NCBI GenBank assembly: GCA_023663945.1
Contig: JAMPGL010000020.1
Span: 1-60,755 of the forward strand
Direction: 5' to 3'
Source of the DNA: Lachnospiraceae bacterium
GTDB taxonomy: Bacteria; Bacillota; Clostridia; Lachnospirales; Lachnospiraceae
Length of the DNA stretch: 60,755 nucleotides
Below are positions 9,920-17,613 of this stretch, piece by piece. The position numbers and the translations under genes were made by a program. The notes below the pieces were generated by a model. It was given only the letters and a program-made list of their open reading frames with translations. It ran no database searches and was not told where the DNA came from. Every line of letters begins with the position of its first letter. Position 1 is the stretch's first letter.

Positions 9920-10081
9920 GATTCGCCTGCTGAAAAGTTTGGCAAAGGAAATACGGGAAAGACGGTTATTACAAAAAAATATTCTTCCGAATTGAAGCCG
10001 GGTGATGAGCCTTATTATCCGGTAAATGATTCAAAGAATCAAGAGCTGTACGCAAAGTACAGCCAGTTAGAGGAAAACTAA
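9920..10081 (+). pseudogene. glf: Internal fragment of a second UDP-galactopyranose mutase gene
   Basis: No start codon and no intact gene, but the frame reads TGKTVITKKYSSELKPGDEP, then YYPVNDSKNQELYAKYSQL, then stop. The block around GDEPYYPVNDEKN..LY..Y is a hallmark of the C-terminal third of UDP-galactopyranose mutases. The downstream block (FGGRL.EYKYYDMD) is missing, as is everything upstream. The fragment lies between wzx and ugd in the same frame as wzx. It differs from the matching part of the intact glf (KYYPFPDAYNKSLAEKYR), so it is not a duplicate of it but a relic of an older cluster version. Confidence 0.8.
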
Positions 10082-10100
10082 TGTAAAAGGAGACAGAAGA

Positions 10101-11315
10101 ATGAAAATTGCAATCGCAGGAATTGGCTATGTAGGGCTGTCCAATGCTGTCTTATTATCACAGCACAATGAAGTATGTGTAGTAGACATTATACCTGAAA
10201 AGGTAGAGATGATTAATGAGCGCAGGTCGCCTATTATAGATACGGAATTGGAAGAATATCTTTCAAAAGAAGACTTAAATTTAAAGGCAACCTTGGATAG
10301 CGTGTCAGCATATAAAGATGCAGACTTTGTAATTATATCCACGCCAACCAATTATGACAGCGAAAAGAATTATTTTGACACTTCTTCGGTGGAGTCTGTT
10401 ATCGAAGAAGTGTTGTGGAACAATTCTTCTTCATACATAGTAATCAAATCTACGGTTCCGGTCGGCTTTACGGAGATGGTGCAGAAGAAATATGGAAGTA
10501 GCCGCATTTTGTTTTCGCCGGAATTTTTAAGGGAAGGACGGGCTCTGTACGACAATCTTTATCCTTCCAGAATTATAGTAGGTGCGCACGGCAGTGATCC
10601 GGAAACTGTGCGGAAGGCGGAGCAGTTTGCCGGATTATTAGCGCAGGGAGCAGTTAAGGAAAATATAGATATTTTGCTCATGGAGCCAACAGAAGCCGAG
10701 GCAGTAAAGCTTTTTGCAAATACTTATCTGGCGCTTAGGGTTGCTTACTTTAATGAGCTGGATACCTACGCAGAGGTGCGGGGGCTGAATACGGAACAGA
10801 TTATCAAGGGGGTCTGCCTTGACCCACGGATTGGCAATCATTACAACAATCCCTCATTTGGGTATGGCGGATACTGCCTGCCCAAGGATACCAAGCAGCT
10901 TCTAGCGAATTATGACCATGTTCCAAATAATATTATTGGAGCAATTGTGGATGCAAACAGAACCAGAAAAGATTTTATAGCGGAACAAATTTTGAAGAGG
11001 CTTGACTTTGAAAAAAGACTTGTAGGACAGCAGGAATGCATAGTGGGAGTTTACCGCTTGACGATGAAAGCCAATTCTGATAATTTCAGGCATTCCTCCA
11101 TACAAGGGATTATGAAACGCTTGAAAGCAAAGGGAGTAGAGATAATTATTTACGAACCATCCATGAAAGAAAATACTTTTTTTGGAAGTTGTGTTGAAAA
11201 GGACTTGCAGGTATTCAAGGATAAATGCGATTTGATTATTTCCAATAGAAGGGAAAAAGAATTGTCTGATATAACAGATAAGGTATATACAAGAGATTTA
11301 TATTCTCGGGATTAG
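10101..11315 (+). CDS. ugd: UDP-glucose 6-dehydrogenase
   Basis: Oxidises UDP-glucose (or a similar UDP-sugar) to UDP-glucuronate in two NAD-dependent steps, supplying uronic acid for the capsule or EPS. The NAD-binding motif [15 protein letters not shown] is at the N-terminus. The catalytic cysteine is C259 in [15 protein letters not shown], and the conserved KSTVPVGFT and SPEFLREG blocks are present. The length of 404 residues matches the family's short form. AAAGGAG at 10085-10091 fixes the start. It closes the glycan cluster and is less AT-rich than the wzy-wzx block. Confidence 0.93.
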   Translation: MKIAIAGIGYVGLSNAVLLSQHNEVCVVDIIPEKVEMINERRSPIIDTELEEYLSKEDLNLKATLDSVSAYKDADFVIISTPTNYDSEKNYFDTSSVESVIEEVLWNNSSSYIVIKSTVPVGFTEMVQKKYGSSRILFSPEFLREGRALYDNLYPSRIIVGAHGSDPETVRKAEQFAGLLAQGAVKENIDILLMEPTEAEAVKLFANTYLALRVAYFNELDTYAEVRGLNTEQIIKGVCLDPRIGNHYNNPSFGYGGYCLPKDTKQLLANYDHVPNNIIGAIVDANRTRKDFIAEQILKRLDFEKRLVGQQECIVGVYRLTMKANSDNFRHSSIQGIMKRLKAKGVEIIIYEPSMKENTFFGSCVEKDLQVFKDKCDLIISNRREKELSDITDKVYTRDLYSRD

Positions 11316-11423
11316 CTGATAAACATATTTTATATTGTATGGATGAAATAATTATAAAATGCGGAAAAAAACGCAAAACACAGCACGCACATTGACAATT
11401 ACATATTTTATATCAGAAAACAC

Positions 11424-11452
11424 TTGCTAATTACCTCGCACTCTGCTATATT
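11424..11452 (+). promoter_or_regulatory. Predicted promoter for the second Rpn-type gene
   Basis: TTGCTA (11424-11429), 17-bp spacer, TATATT (11447-11452) with an extended -10 TG one base upstream. This gives a leader of about 180 nt before the coding sequence at 11639. The 323-base gap between ugd and the Rpn gene (11316-11638) otherwise holds only AT-rich DNA with a short TGCG/CGCA hairpin near 11361-11376. Confidence 0.5.
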
Positions 11453-11638
11453 AAATTTATCAATTCAATGTGAATCTTCTATTTCTTTCAGAAGCCTTCA
11501 AAACTGTCTGAATGAAATCCATGGCGCATCCTGCCGGAAATTCACGGAAGAAAATTTAAACACAGGCAGAGGTGAAGATACTGGCGCAGGCAAGGCTTTG
11601 CGGCATATACCCGTCATGCTCTGCCGGAAGGAGAGAGT

Positions 11639-12673
11639 ATGGGGTATACCAAAAAGACACTGCAGGAACTTAGTCTGATTGACAATTTCCTGTCAAACGC
11701 AATTGCATCCAATCAGGAGGTCAGCGGACCCTTTTACCGGCTGCTGCTGTCCGTACTGCTTGGGAAGGAACTGAAAACAATCCGCGTGCAGGCACAGCAG
11801 ATTATTCCGGCAGCAATGCCGGACTTAAGGGGGATCCGGCTGGACGTGGAGATTACGGAAGAGGATGAAGGAATCATCACAAATGTTTATAACGTTGAAC
11901 CGCATCTCAAAGACAGGCTCAATCTGCCAAGACACAACCGCTATTACCAAGCCAAAATAGACGGCAGATATGTGAGGAGAGGGCTGAAGGATTTCTCTGC
12001 TGTTCCCAATCTGTATATTATTACGATTACGAATTATGATCTGTTCGGTGAGGACTACATGATGTATACAATTCACAATAAATGTGAGGAAGTACCAGAG
12101 TTAAACTATGACGATGGATTAAAATTTATATATTTTAATACAAAAGGTCAAAAAGGTGGTAGCCGAGCGATTAAAAATATGTTAACATATTTTCAGAATA
12201 GTAATAATAAAAATGCGGTGGACGAAGCAACCAGAGCCATAGATTCCTATGTGGCAAAGGTAAAAAGTCTGCCGGAAGTGGAGGCTGGATATATGACGCT
12301 TGGGGATTGGATCGACGATATTAAAGAAGACATGGCGGAAGAGCTAAGGGTAGAACTAAGAGAAGAAATGGCAGCAGAAGTGAGAGAAGAAGTAACAGCA
12401 GAGGTAAGAAAAGAAGTAACAGCAGAGGTAAGAAAAGAAGTAACGGCAGAGGTAAGAAAAGAAGTAACAGCAGAGGTAAGAGAAGAAGTAACAGCAGAAG
12501 TACGAGAAGAGGTTAACAAAGAAATAAAAGAACAGGAAGTCAGGCTTACGGTTGAAATGGCACAGGAATATCACGATACCAAAGAAAACACAGTGGACAA
12601 GCTCCGGAGCAGGTTCCCGGAATACAGCGGACAGGCTGAGGAATTGGTGTCCAAATACTGGAAAGAGCATTAG
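11639..12673 (+). CDS. Rpn-family PD-(D/E)XK protein with tandem 8-residue repeats
   Basis: Resembles the Rpn recombination-promoting nuclease / PDDEXK_2 transposase-like family: LQELSLIDNFLSNAI start, GIRLDVEI, a NVEP.L block, RYYQAKIDGRYVRRG, then YTIHNKC and FNTKGQKGG. Where relatives usually have an E-x-Q/K catalytic signature (NVEMQ-type), this protein has NVEPH, so activity is doubtful. From about residue 240 a run of EVRKEVTA-type repeats, six copies, forms a charged helix or coiled coil. AAGGAGAG at 11627-11634 supports the start. With the fragment at 1-218 it brackets the polysaccharide island. Confidence 0.75.
   Translation: MGYTKKTLQELSLIDNFLSNAIASNQEVSGPFYRLLLSVLLGKELKTIRVQAQQIIPAAMPDLRGIRLDVEITEEDEGIITNVYNVEPHLKDRLNLPRHNRYYQAKIDGRYVRRGLKDFSAVPNLYIITITNYDLFGEDYMMYTIHNKCEEVPELNYDDGLKFIYFNTKGQKGGSRAIKNMLTYFQNSNNKNAVDEATRAIDSYVAKVKSLPEVEAGYMTLGDWIDDIKEDMAEELRVELREEMAAEVREEVTAEVRKEVTAEVRKEVTAEVRKEVTAEVREEVTAEVREEVNKEIKEQEVRLTVEMAQEYHDTKENTVDKLRSRFPEYSGQAEELVSKYWKEH
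12374..12517 (+). repeat. Six tandem 24-bp units inside the Rpn-type gene
   Basis: Units start at 12374, 12398, 12422, 12446, 12470 and 12494; each is a variant of GCAGAGGTAAGAAAAGAAGT plus AAC(A/G). Because 24 is a multiple of three, copy number can change without breaking the frame. The encoded unit is A-E-V-(R)-(K/E)-E-V-T. Confidence 0.9.
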
Positions 12674-12715
12674 GCAGGATATTTTAGAAAAGAGAGTGTA
12701 AAATAACGGTTAAGG

Positions 12716-12761
12716 AACTTCTGATATAAGATATGTGATTATCTTATATTGGAAGTTTTTT
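12716..12761 (+). terminator. Rho-independent terminator after the second Rpn-type gene
   Basis: A fully paired 17-bp stem (12716-12732 with 12741-12757, three G-U or weak pairs) with loop ATGTGATT is followed by a T-run. It shares the core TAAGATATGTRATT..TCTTAT with the terminator at 258-302. Confidence 0.85.
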
Positions 12762-12830
12762 ATTTCCGCGAGCAACGAGTCACAGTCACGCGGCATGACC
12801 TTGACGACTGCCGCGTGGTTTGAAACAGCA
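12759..12830 (-). repeat. Dispersed intergenic repeat, copy 1 (short form)
   Basis: Read on the plus strand, this begins with TTTATTTCCGCGAGCAACGA (then GTCA) and contains TTGACGACTGCCGCG at 12801-12815. Both blocks recur, in the same order on the opposite strand, at 42176-42291. A perfect 9-bp stem is formed by CACGCGGCA (12787-12795) and TGCCGCGTG (12809-12817). The element overlaps the T-run of the preceding terminator and lies just before the kinase-uridylyltransferase gene. Strand is given relative to the longer copy. Confidence 0.7.
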
Positions 12831-12859
12831 AAAATAAATGGTATGAGAAAGGCACAACT

Positions 12860-14818
12860 ATGACAAAAGAATCAAACACACCCCAAGATAAAATAGACCT
12901 CTTCGTCCCCGGGCGTCTCTGTCTCTTCGGAGAGCACAGTGACTGGGCGGGGCTCCAGAAGAGCATGAACGCGGACATTGTCCCGGGCTATGCCATTGTC
13001 ACCGGCATTGAGCAGGGGATTTACGGAACCGCACAAAAGGCGGATGCCTTTTCCGTCACCAGCACGCTGCCGGAATACCACGGTTTTTCTTTTTCCAGCG
13101 AAATGGACATGAACAAGCTCCGCACGGCGGCAAGGGAAGGCGGTTTCTTTTCCTACGTGGCGGGCGTGGCTTCCTATATCTGCGAATGGTATCATGTGGG
13201 AGGGCTGCATCTGGAAATTACGGACATGACGCTTCCCATGAAAAGCGGGCTGTCCTCCTCTGCGGCTATCTGCGTGATGGTAGCCAAGGCGTTTAATCAG
13301 CTTTATGATTTACATATGAACACGCTGGGGCTGATGAACATTGCCTATTGGGGGGAACAGCGGACTCCCTCCCGGTGCGGACGGCTGGATCAGGCGTGCG
13401 CGTTCGGGGTAAATCCGGTTCTTATGACTTTTGACGGAAACGAACTGGATGTGGACCGTATCACGGTGAAAAAGCCTCTTTACTATGTGTTTTCTGATCT
13501 GATGGCTGGAAAGGACACGGTAAAGATTTTGGGCGATTTAAACAGGGGGTATCCTTTTGCCCACAATGAGATGGAGGAGCGGCTTCACGAGGCGTTAGGG
13601 AAGGACAACCGGATTATCACCAGCAGGGCAGTCTCTTATCTTTCAAGCGGAGATGCATCCAAGCTGGGTGCCTTGATGACGGAGGCGCAGGAGCTTTTTG
13701 ACGAGAAGGTGGCGCCCATGTGTCCGGAGGAACTGACGGCACCGGTTCTGCACAGTATCCTGAATGACCCGGTGGTAAAAAGCCTTACCTACGGCGCAAA
13801 GGGGGTGGGCTCTCAGGGAGACGGAACGGTACAGTTCCTTGCCAGAGATGAAAAGACCCAGGGAGAGCTGGCGGAGTATCTGCGGAATAAGAAGGGAATG
13901 ACGACTTATACGTTAACGCTCCGCCCCAATACGGTGGTGCGCAGGGCGGTAATTCCGGTGGCGGGATTTGGAACCCGTTTATATCCGGAGACGAGGGGCG
14001 TCAAGAAGGAATTCTGTCCCGTAGTGGACAAGGACGGGCTGGTGAAGCCTGCCATTCTGGTACTGCTTGAAGAGTTAGACCAGATAGAAATAGAAGAGAT
14101 ATGCCTGATTTTGAACAGGGATGAAAAGGAGTATTATGAGGACTTCTTTTTAAAGCCGCTGCCCTTGGAGCATTACAGTAAGTTATCAAAAGACATGAAG
14201 GCTTATGAGAATAAAATCCGGAGAATCAGCAGGAAGCTGCGGTTTGTTTTTCAAAATGAGCAGAAAGGGTTCGGACATGCGGTGTACCAGTCCCGGAGCT
14301 TTGCGGCGGGGGAGCCTGTCCTGCTCCTTTTGGGGGACACGATTTATCACAGTAATACGAGCGTGCCGTGCACCAAACAGCTCCTTAATGCCTATGAGCA
14401 GTTTGGACAGCCCATGACGGCGGTGCATTCCGTGGAACTGCCGGAGGTGGTGCATTACGGGATTTTCAGCGGTGTCTGGGAAAATAAGGAGGAGACGGTG
14501 TTAAGGCTCACCGCCATTGCGGAGAAGCCTTCCTGCGAGGAGGCAAGGGATTATCTGTCGGTGGCGGGCAGGAAACGGGCGGAAAACTACTATGCGGCGT
14601 TCGGCGCTTATGTGATTACGAAGGATGTCTATGACCGCTTGGACTATGCGATCAGCCAGGGCATTGCCAATGACAAGGGAGAGATTGAACTTACCAGCGC
14701 ATTAGAATATGTGCGTAAGGAAAAGGGCATGATGGCGTTTGTGCCGGATGGGGAATCCTATGATATTGGAAATGCGGAGGCGTACCGGAAAACGGTTGCG
14801 GAGTTTGGGGTGATGTGA
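12860..14818 (+). CDS. Bifunctional GHMP sugar kinase / UTP-sugar-1-phosphate uridylyltransferase
   Basis: Residues ~10-355 form a GHMP kinase related to galactokinases: substrate motif PGRLCLFGEHSDWAG and ATP motif LPMKSGLSSSAA near residue 125-135. Residues ~360-652 form a GalU-like nucleotidyltransferase: VIPVAGFGTRLYPETRGVKK, LGDTIYH and YDIGNAEAYRK. The inferred activity is sugar to sugar-1-phosphate to UDP-sugar in one polypeptide, similar in logic to the FKP fucose-salvage enzyme but with a UDP-type second domain. The sugar is unknown; glucose, galactose or glucuronate are possible. It stands alone between the Rpn gene and convergent prs. GC content is clearly higher than in the island to the left. 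Confidence 0.85.
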   Translation: MTKESNTPQDKIDLFVPGRLCLFGEHSDWAGLQKSMNADIVPGYAIVTGIEQGIYGTAQKADAFSVTSTLPEYHGFSFSSEMDMNKLRTAAREGGFFSYVAGVASYICEWYHVGGLHLEITDMTLPMKSGLSSSAAICVMVAKAFNQLYDLHMNTLGLMNIAYWGEQRTPSRCGRLDQACAFGVNPVLMTFDGNELDVDRITVKKPLYYVFSDLMAGKDTVKILGDLNRGYPFAHNEMEERLHEALGKDNRIITSRAVSYLSSGDASKLGALMTEAQELFDEKVAPMCPEELTAPVLHSILNDPVVKSLTYGAKGVGSQGDGTVQFLARDEKTQGELAEYLRNKKGMTTYTLTLRPNTVVRRAVIPVAGFGTRLYPETRGVKKEFCPVVDKDGLVKPAILVLLEELDQIEIEEICLILNRDEKEYYEDFFLKPLPLEHYSKLSKDMKAYENKIRRISRKLRFVFQNEQKGFGHAVYQSRSFAAGEPVLLLLGDTIYHSNTSVPCTKQLLNAYEQFGQPMTAVHSVELPEVVHYGIFSGVWENKEETVLRLTAIAEKPSCEEARDYLSVAGRKRAENYYAAFGAYVITKDVYDRLDYAISQGIANDKGEIELTSALEYVRKEKGMMAFVPDGESYDIGNAEAYRKTVAEFGVM

Positions 14819-14841
14819 AATGACTGAAACTTACACACCCC

Positions 14842-16038
14842 TCACGCCTCCATCTGATAAACATCCTCCCGATTATTATACCTTGCAATAAACTCATGAA
14901 TCTTGTCCGTGGGCGTATACACATCGGACATGGAAGAGTCGTGGTTCATAAAATCAATGATGGAAGCAAGGAATTTGCTCATGTCAGCTTCCACATAGTA
15001 AGGACGGGACTTAAGTTCCGCGCGCTGATAAGTAAGGTTGGTGGTCACAACCTTGTCAAAATAGCACTTCTCGTAAGCTTCGTCAAAGCGTTCCATTCCG
15101 TCTGTAAACAGACCAAAGGTACAGCATATGTAAACATGCTTGGCATTCATTGCCTTTAATTGTCTGGCGGTATCAAGCATGCTTCCGCCGGAAGAGATCA
15201 TATCGTCAATAATGATTACGTCCTTGCCGTCAACATTATCTCCCAAAAATTCATGTGCAACGATAGGGTTTTTGCCGTTGACGATAGTGGAGTAGTCACG
15301 GCGCTTGTAGAACATTCCCGTATCCACGCCCAGTACATTTGCAAAATAGACGGCGCGGTCTAATGCCCCTTCGTCGGGGCTGATGACGATCAAATGCTCT
15401 TTGTCGATTAACAGGCTGTCATCGGTGCGCAGAAGCGCCTGAATAAACTGATAGGGCGGCGTAAAGTTGTCAAAACCGCACAGCGGTTCCGCGTTCTGCA
15501 CTCTGGGGTCATGAGCGTCAAAAGTGATAAAATTACTTACGCCCATATGATATAATTCCTCAATGGCGTAGGCGCAGTCGAGGGATTCCCTTCCATTTCT
15601 CTTGTGCTGTCTTCCCTCGTATAAAAAGGGCATGATGACGTTGATCCGGTGCGCCTTGCCGTTAACGGCGGCGATAACGCGTTTTAAATCCTGATAATGG
15701 TCATCAGGAGATTTATAATTGGTATAACCGTTCATAGTATAAGAAATACTATGGTTGCATACATCTACCAGAATAAACAAATCTTTTCCTCTGACGGACT
15801 CGGAAATTACAGCCTTTCCCTCCCCGGAACCAAAGCGGTAACAGGAAGTGCCAAGAAGGTAATTGTCAGCAACGTACCCTTCAAAGGCAGGATCGTTTTT
15901 GACGTTGTTTTGAATGTCTCTTCTGAAATTAACAAGATGAGTATTGACGCTGTTTCCTAACTTGGCGGCGGATTCTAAAACAATCAGTTTTAAAGGCGCA
16001 ACGGGAATAGCGGCTTCCAGCTTAGATATGTTCGGCAT
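14842..16038 (-). CDS. prs: Ribose-phosphate pyrophosphokinase (long form)
   Basis: Makes PRPP from ribose-5-phosphate and ATP for nucleotide, His and Trp synthesis. Recognisable blocks are FDAHDPRVQNAEPLCGFDNF, the flexible-loop KRRDYS, and the PRPP site VIIIDDMISSGGSMLDTA. At 398 residues it is longer than the usual ~315, with an N-terminal extension and insertions around HYQDLKRVIAAVNGKAHR. GGAGG 5-6 nt upstream selects ATG at 16038; an ATG at 16050 overlaps that ribosome binding site. It converges on the kinase-uridylyltransferase gene (23-nt gap) and diverges from the gene at 16148. Confidence 0.88.
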   Translation of the reverse strand: MPNISKLEAAIPVAPLKLIVLESAAKLGNSVNTHLVNFRRDIQNNVKNDPAFEGYVADNYLLGTSCYRFGSGEGKAVISESVRGKDLFILVDVCNHSISYTMNGYTNYKSPDDHYQDLKRVIAAVNGKAHRINVIMPFLYEGRQHKRNGRESLDCAYAIEELYHMGVSNFITFDAHDPRVQNAEPLCGFDNFTPPYQFIQALLRTDDSLLIDKEHLIVISPDEGALDRAVYFANVLGVDTGMFYKRRDYSTIVNGKNPIVAHEFLGDNVDGKDVIIIDDMISSGGSMLDTARQLKAMNAKHVYICCTFGLFTDGMERFDEAYEKCYFDKVVTTNLTYQRAELKSRPYYVEADMSKFLASIIDFMNHDSSMSDVYTPTDKIHEFIARYNNREDVYQMEA

Positions 16039-16088
16039 GATAACCTCCAAAATTTTCCTAAAGTAAACGGATAAAACATCAATTTTAT

Positions 16089-16117
16089 TTTATATCATTA
16101 TGTTAGTGACACGTCAA
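16089..16117 (-). promoter_or_regulatory. Promoter of prs
   Basis: On the minus strand TTGACG (16112-16117), exactly 17 bp, TATAAA (16089-16094). The start of transcription would fall near 16082, giving a leader of about 45 nt before the start codon at 16038. Confidence 0.7.
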
Positions 16118-16134
16118 GAAATTTCTTGTAAAAT
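16106..16134 (+). promoter_or_regulatory. Promoter of the PDZ/radical SAM gene
   Basis: GTGACA (16106-16111), 17 bp, TAAAAT (16129-16134). Its -35 box directly abuts the -35 box of the divergent prs promoter, so the two polymerases should compete. The leader would be very short (a few nt) if translation starts at 16148. Confidence 0.5.
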
Positions 16135-16147
16135 AGATTAGGAAAGA

Positions 16148-17506
16148 ATGGTGCAGGATATGAAGGATAAAAAGCAAAAAGGACATATAATCAAAGAAGT
16201 GCTTGCCGGGAGCATTGCCGAAGAGCTTGAAATAATGCCGGGGGATAAACTACTCTCCATTAACGACAATGAGATTGAAGATATTTTTGATTATCAATAT
16301 TATGTGGAAGACGATTACATTGAGATTCTTATCGAGAAGCCGGACGGAGAAGAATGGTTTATGGAAGTGGATAAGGAGGAGGACGAGGATCTTGGAATCG
16401 TGTTTGAAAACGGGCTTTTAGATGAGTACCGGTCCTGCCGCAATAAGTGTATTTTCTGCTTCATTGACCAGATGCCTAAAGGGATGAGGGAGACTCTTTA
16501 TTTTAAGGATGATGATTCCCGTCTTTCCTTTTTACAGGGAAATTACGTGACGCTTACCAACATGTCAGACCACGATATAAAAAGAATCATTAAGTATCGC
16601 TTATCGCCGATTAATATTTCTTTTCAGACCATGAATCCGGAGCTGCGCTGCAAGATGTTAAACAACCGTTTTGCCGGAAAAGCGCTTCAAAAGGTGGACA
16701 GGCTTTATCAGGCGGGAATTTCCATGAACGGACAGATTGTGCTCTGCAAAGGCATAAACGACGGCAGGGAATTAGAGTACAGCATTCGGAAACTGATGGA
16801 GTATGCGCCGCTTCTTGAGAGCGTGTCCGTGGTTCCGGTAGGGCTGTCCAAATACCGGGAAGGGCTTTATCCCTTAGAGCCTTTTGACAGTGAGGACGCG
16901 GAGGAGGTGCTTGCCCTGATTCACGGCATTCAGCGGGAATGCATGGAACAGTTCGGGCTCCATTTTGTCCATGCCAGTGATGAGTGGTATCTTCTGGCGG
17001 GCTTGGAACTGCCGGAAGAGGAAACTTATGACGGCTACTTACAGCTTGAAAACGGCGTGGGGATGTTAAGGCTTCTGCTGAATGAGTTTCAGGATGCATT
17101 ACAGGATTTAAAGAGCCGGGAAGCAGATGGAAAACGGAGGGAGAAGGAGAGCTGTCTTTCCATGGCTACCGGAAGGCTTGCTTATCCTTATATTTGCCAG
17201 ATGGCAAAACAGCTGATGGAAACGCTTCCCGGATTGCGGATTCAGGTTTATGAGATTGTCAACGAGTTTTTTGGCGAGAGCATTACCGTTGCCGGGCTTC
17301 TTACCGGCAGGGATATTATCGGGCAGTTAAAGGATAAAGAATTAGGAGAGAGGCTTCTGCTTCCAGAGAATATGCTGAGGAGCGGAGAGCCGGTATTTCT
17401 TGATGATGTGACCGTGGAGGAGATGGAAAAGACTTTACAAGTAAAAATAGATATTGTAAAATCAAGCGGATATGATTTTGTAGAAGCAGTATTGGATTTG
17501 CAATAG
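16148..17506 (+). CDS. PDZ-like / radical SAM DUF512 protein
   Basis: Conserved clostridial protein of unknown function, often found beside der. The N-terminal ~65 residues are a PDZ-like domain (VLAGSIAEELEIMPGDKLLS). The cysteine cluster CRNKCIFCFIDQMPKGMR follows near residue 100, and the C-terminal DUF512 domain carries YPYICQ and VAGLLTGRDII. The Fe-S cluster is probable. The start at 16148 is tentative; the next in-frame ATG at 16160 has no better ribosome binding site. The last codons (EAVLDLQ-stop) are the first copy of a 20-bp tandem repeat that continues beyond the stop toward der. Confidence 0.85.
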   Translation: MVQDMKDKKQKGHIIKEVLAGSIAEELEIMPGDKLLSINDNEIEDIFDYQYYVEDDYIEILIEKPDGEEWFMEVDKEEDEDLGIVFENGLLDEYRSCRNKCIFCFIDQMPKGMRETLYFKDDDSRLSFLQGNYVTLTNMSDHDIKRIIKYRLSPINISFQTMNPELRCKMLNNRFAGKALQKVDRLYQAGISMNGQIVLCKGINDGRELEYSIRKLMEYAPLLESVSVVPVGLSKYREGLYPLEPFDSEDAEEVLALIHGIQRECMEQFGLHFVHASDEWYLLAGLELPEEETYDGYLQLENGVGMLRLLLNEFQDALQDLKSREADGKRREKESCLSMATGRLAYPYICQMAKQLMETLPGLRIQVYEIVNEFFGESITVAGLLTGRDIIGQLKDKELGERLLLPENMLRSGEPVFLDDVTVEEMEKTLQVKIDIVKSSGYDFVEAVLDLQ

Positions 17507-17595
17507 CGGTATTGGATTTGCAGAGGCAGTATTGGATTTGCAATAGCAGTATTGGATTTGCAGAAGCAGTATTGGATTTGTAAAAGCTGTATGAG
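17486..17595. repeat. Five and a half tandem copies of a 20-bp unit between DUF512 gene and der
   Basis: Units start at 17486, 17506, 17526, 17546 and 17566, with a partial sixth at 17586. The consensus is GCAGTATTGGATTTGCARWR. The first unit contains the stop codon of the upstream gene, and the array ends about 18 nt before the der start. A 20-bp period breaks the reading frame, so only the first copy is coding. Confidence 0.92.
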
Positions 17596-17613
17596 AAGAA
17601 AAGTGAGGAGATT

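Noticed and set aside
11424-11678. 84-codon plus-strand open frame before the Rpn-type gene
   Set aside because: It overlaps the predicted promoter and the start of the Rpn-type gene and has no ribosome binding site or family features.
12247-12670. Repetitive minus-strand open frames (Ser/Thr- and Phe/Tyr-rich)
   Set aside because: Produced by the 24-bp repeats of the Rpn-type gene read backwards.
14819-14841. Terminator between the convergent kinase-uridylyltransferase and prs genes
   Set aside because: The 23-nt gap has no convincing hairpin.
17486-17595. CRISPR-like array
   Set aside because: The 20-bp units are directly tandem with no spacers, so this is a simple tandem repeat.
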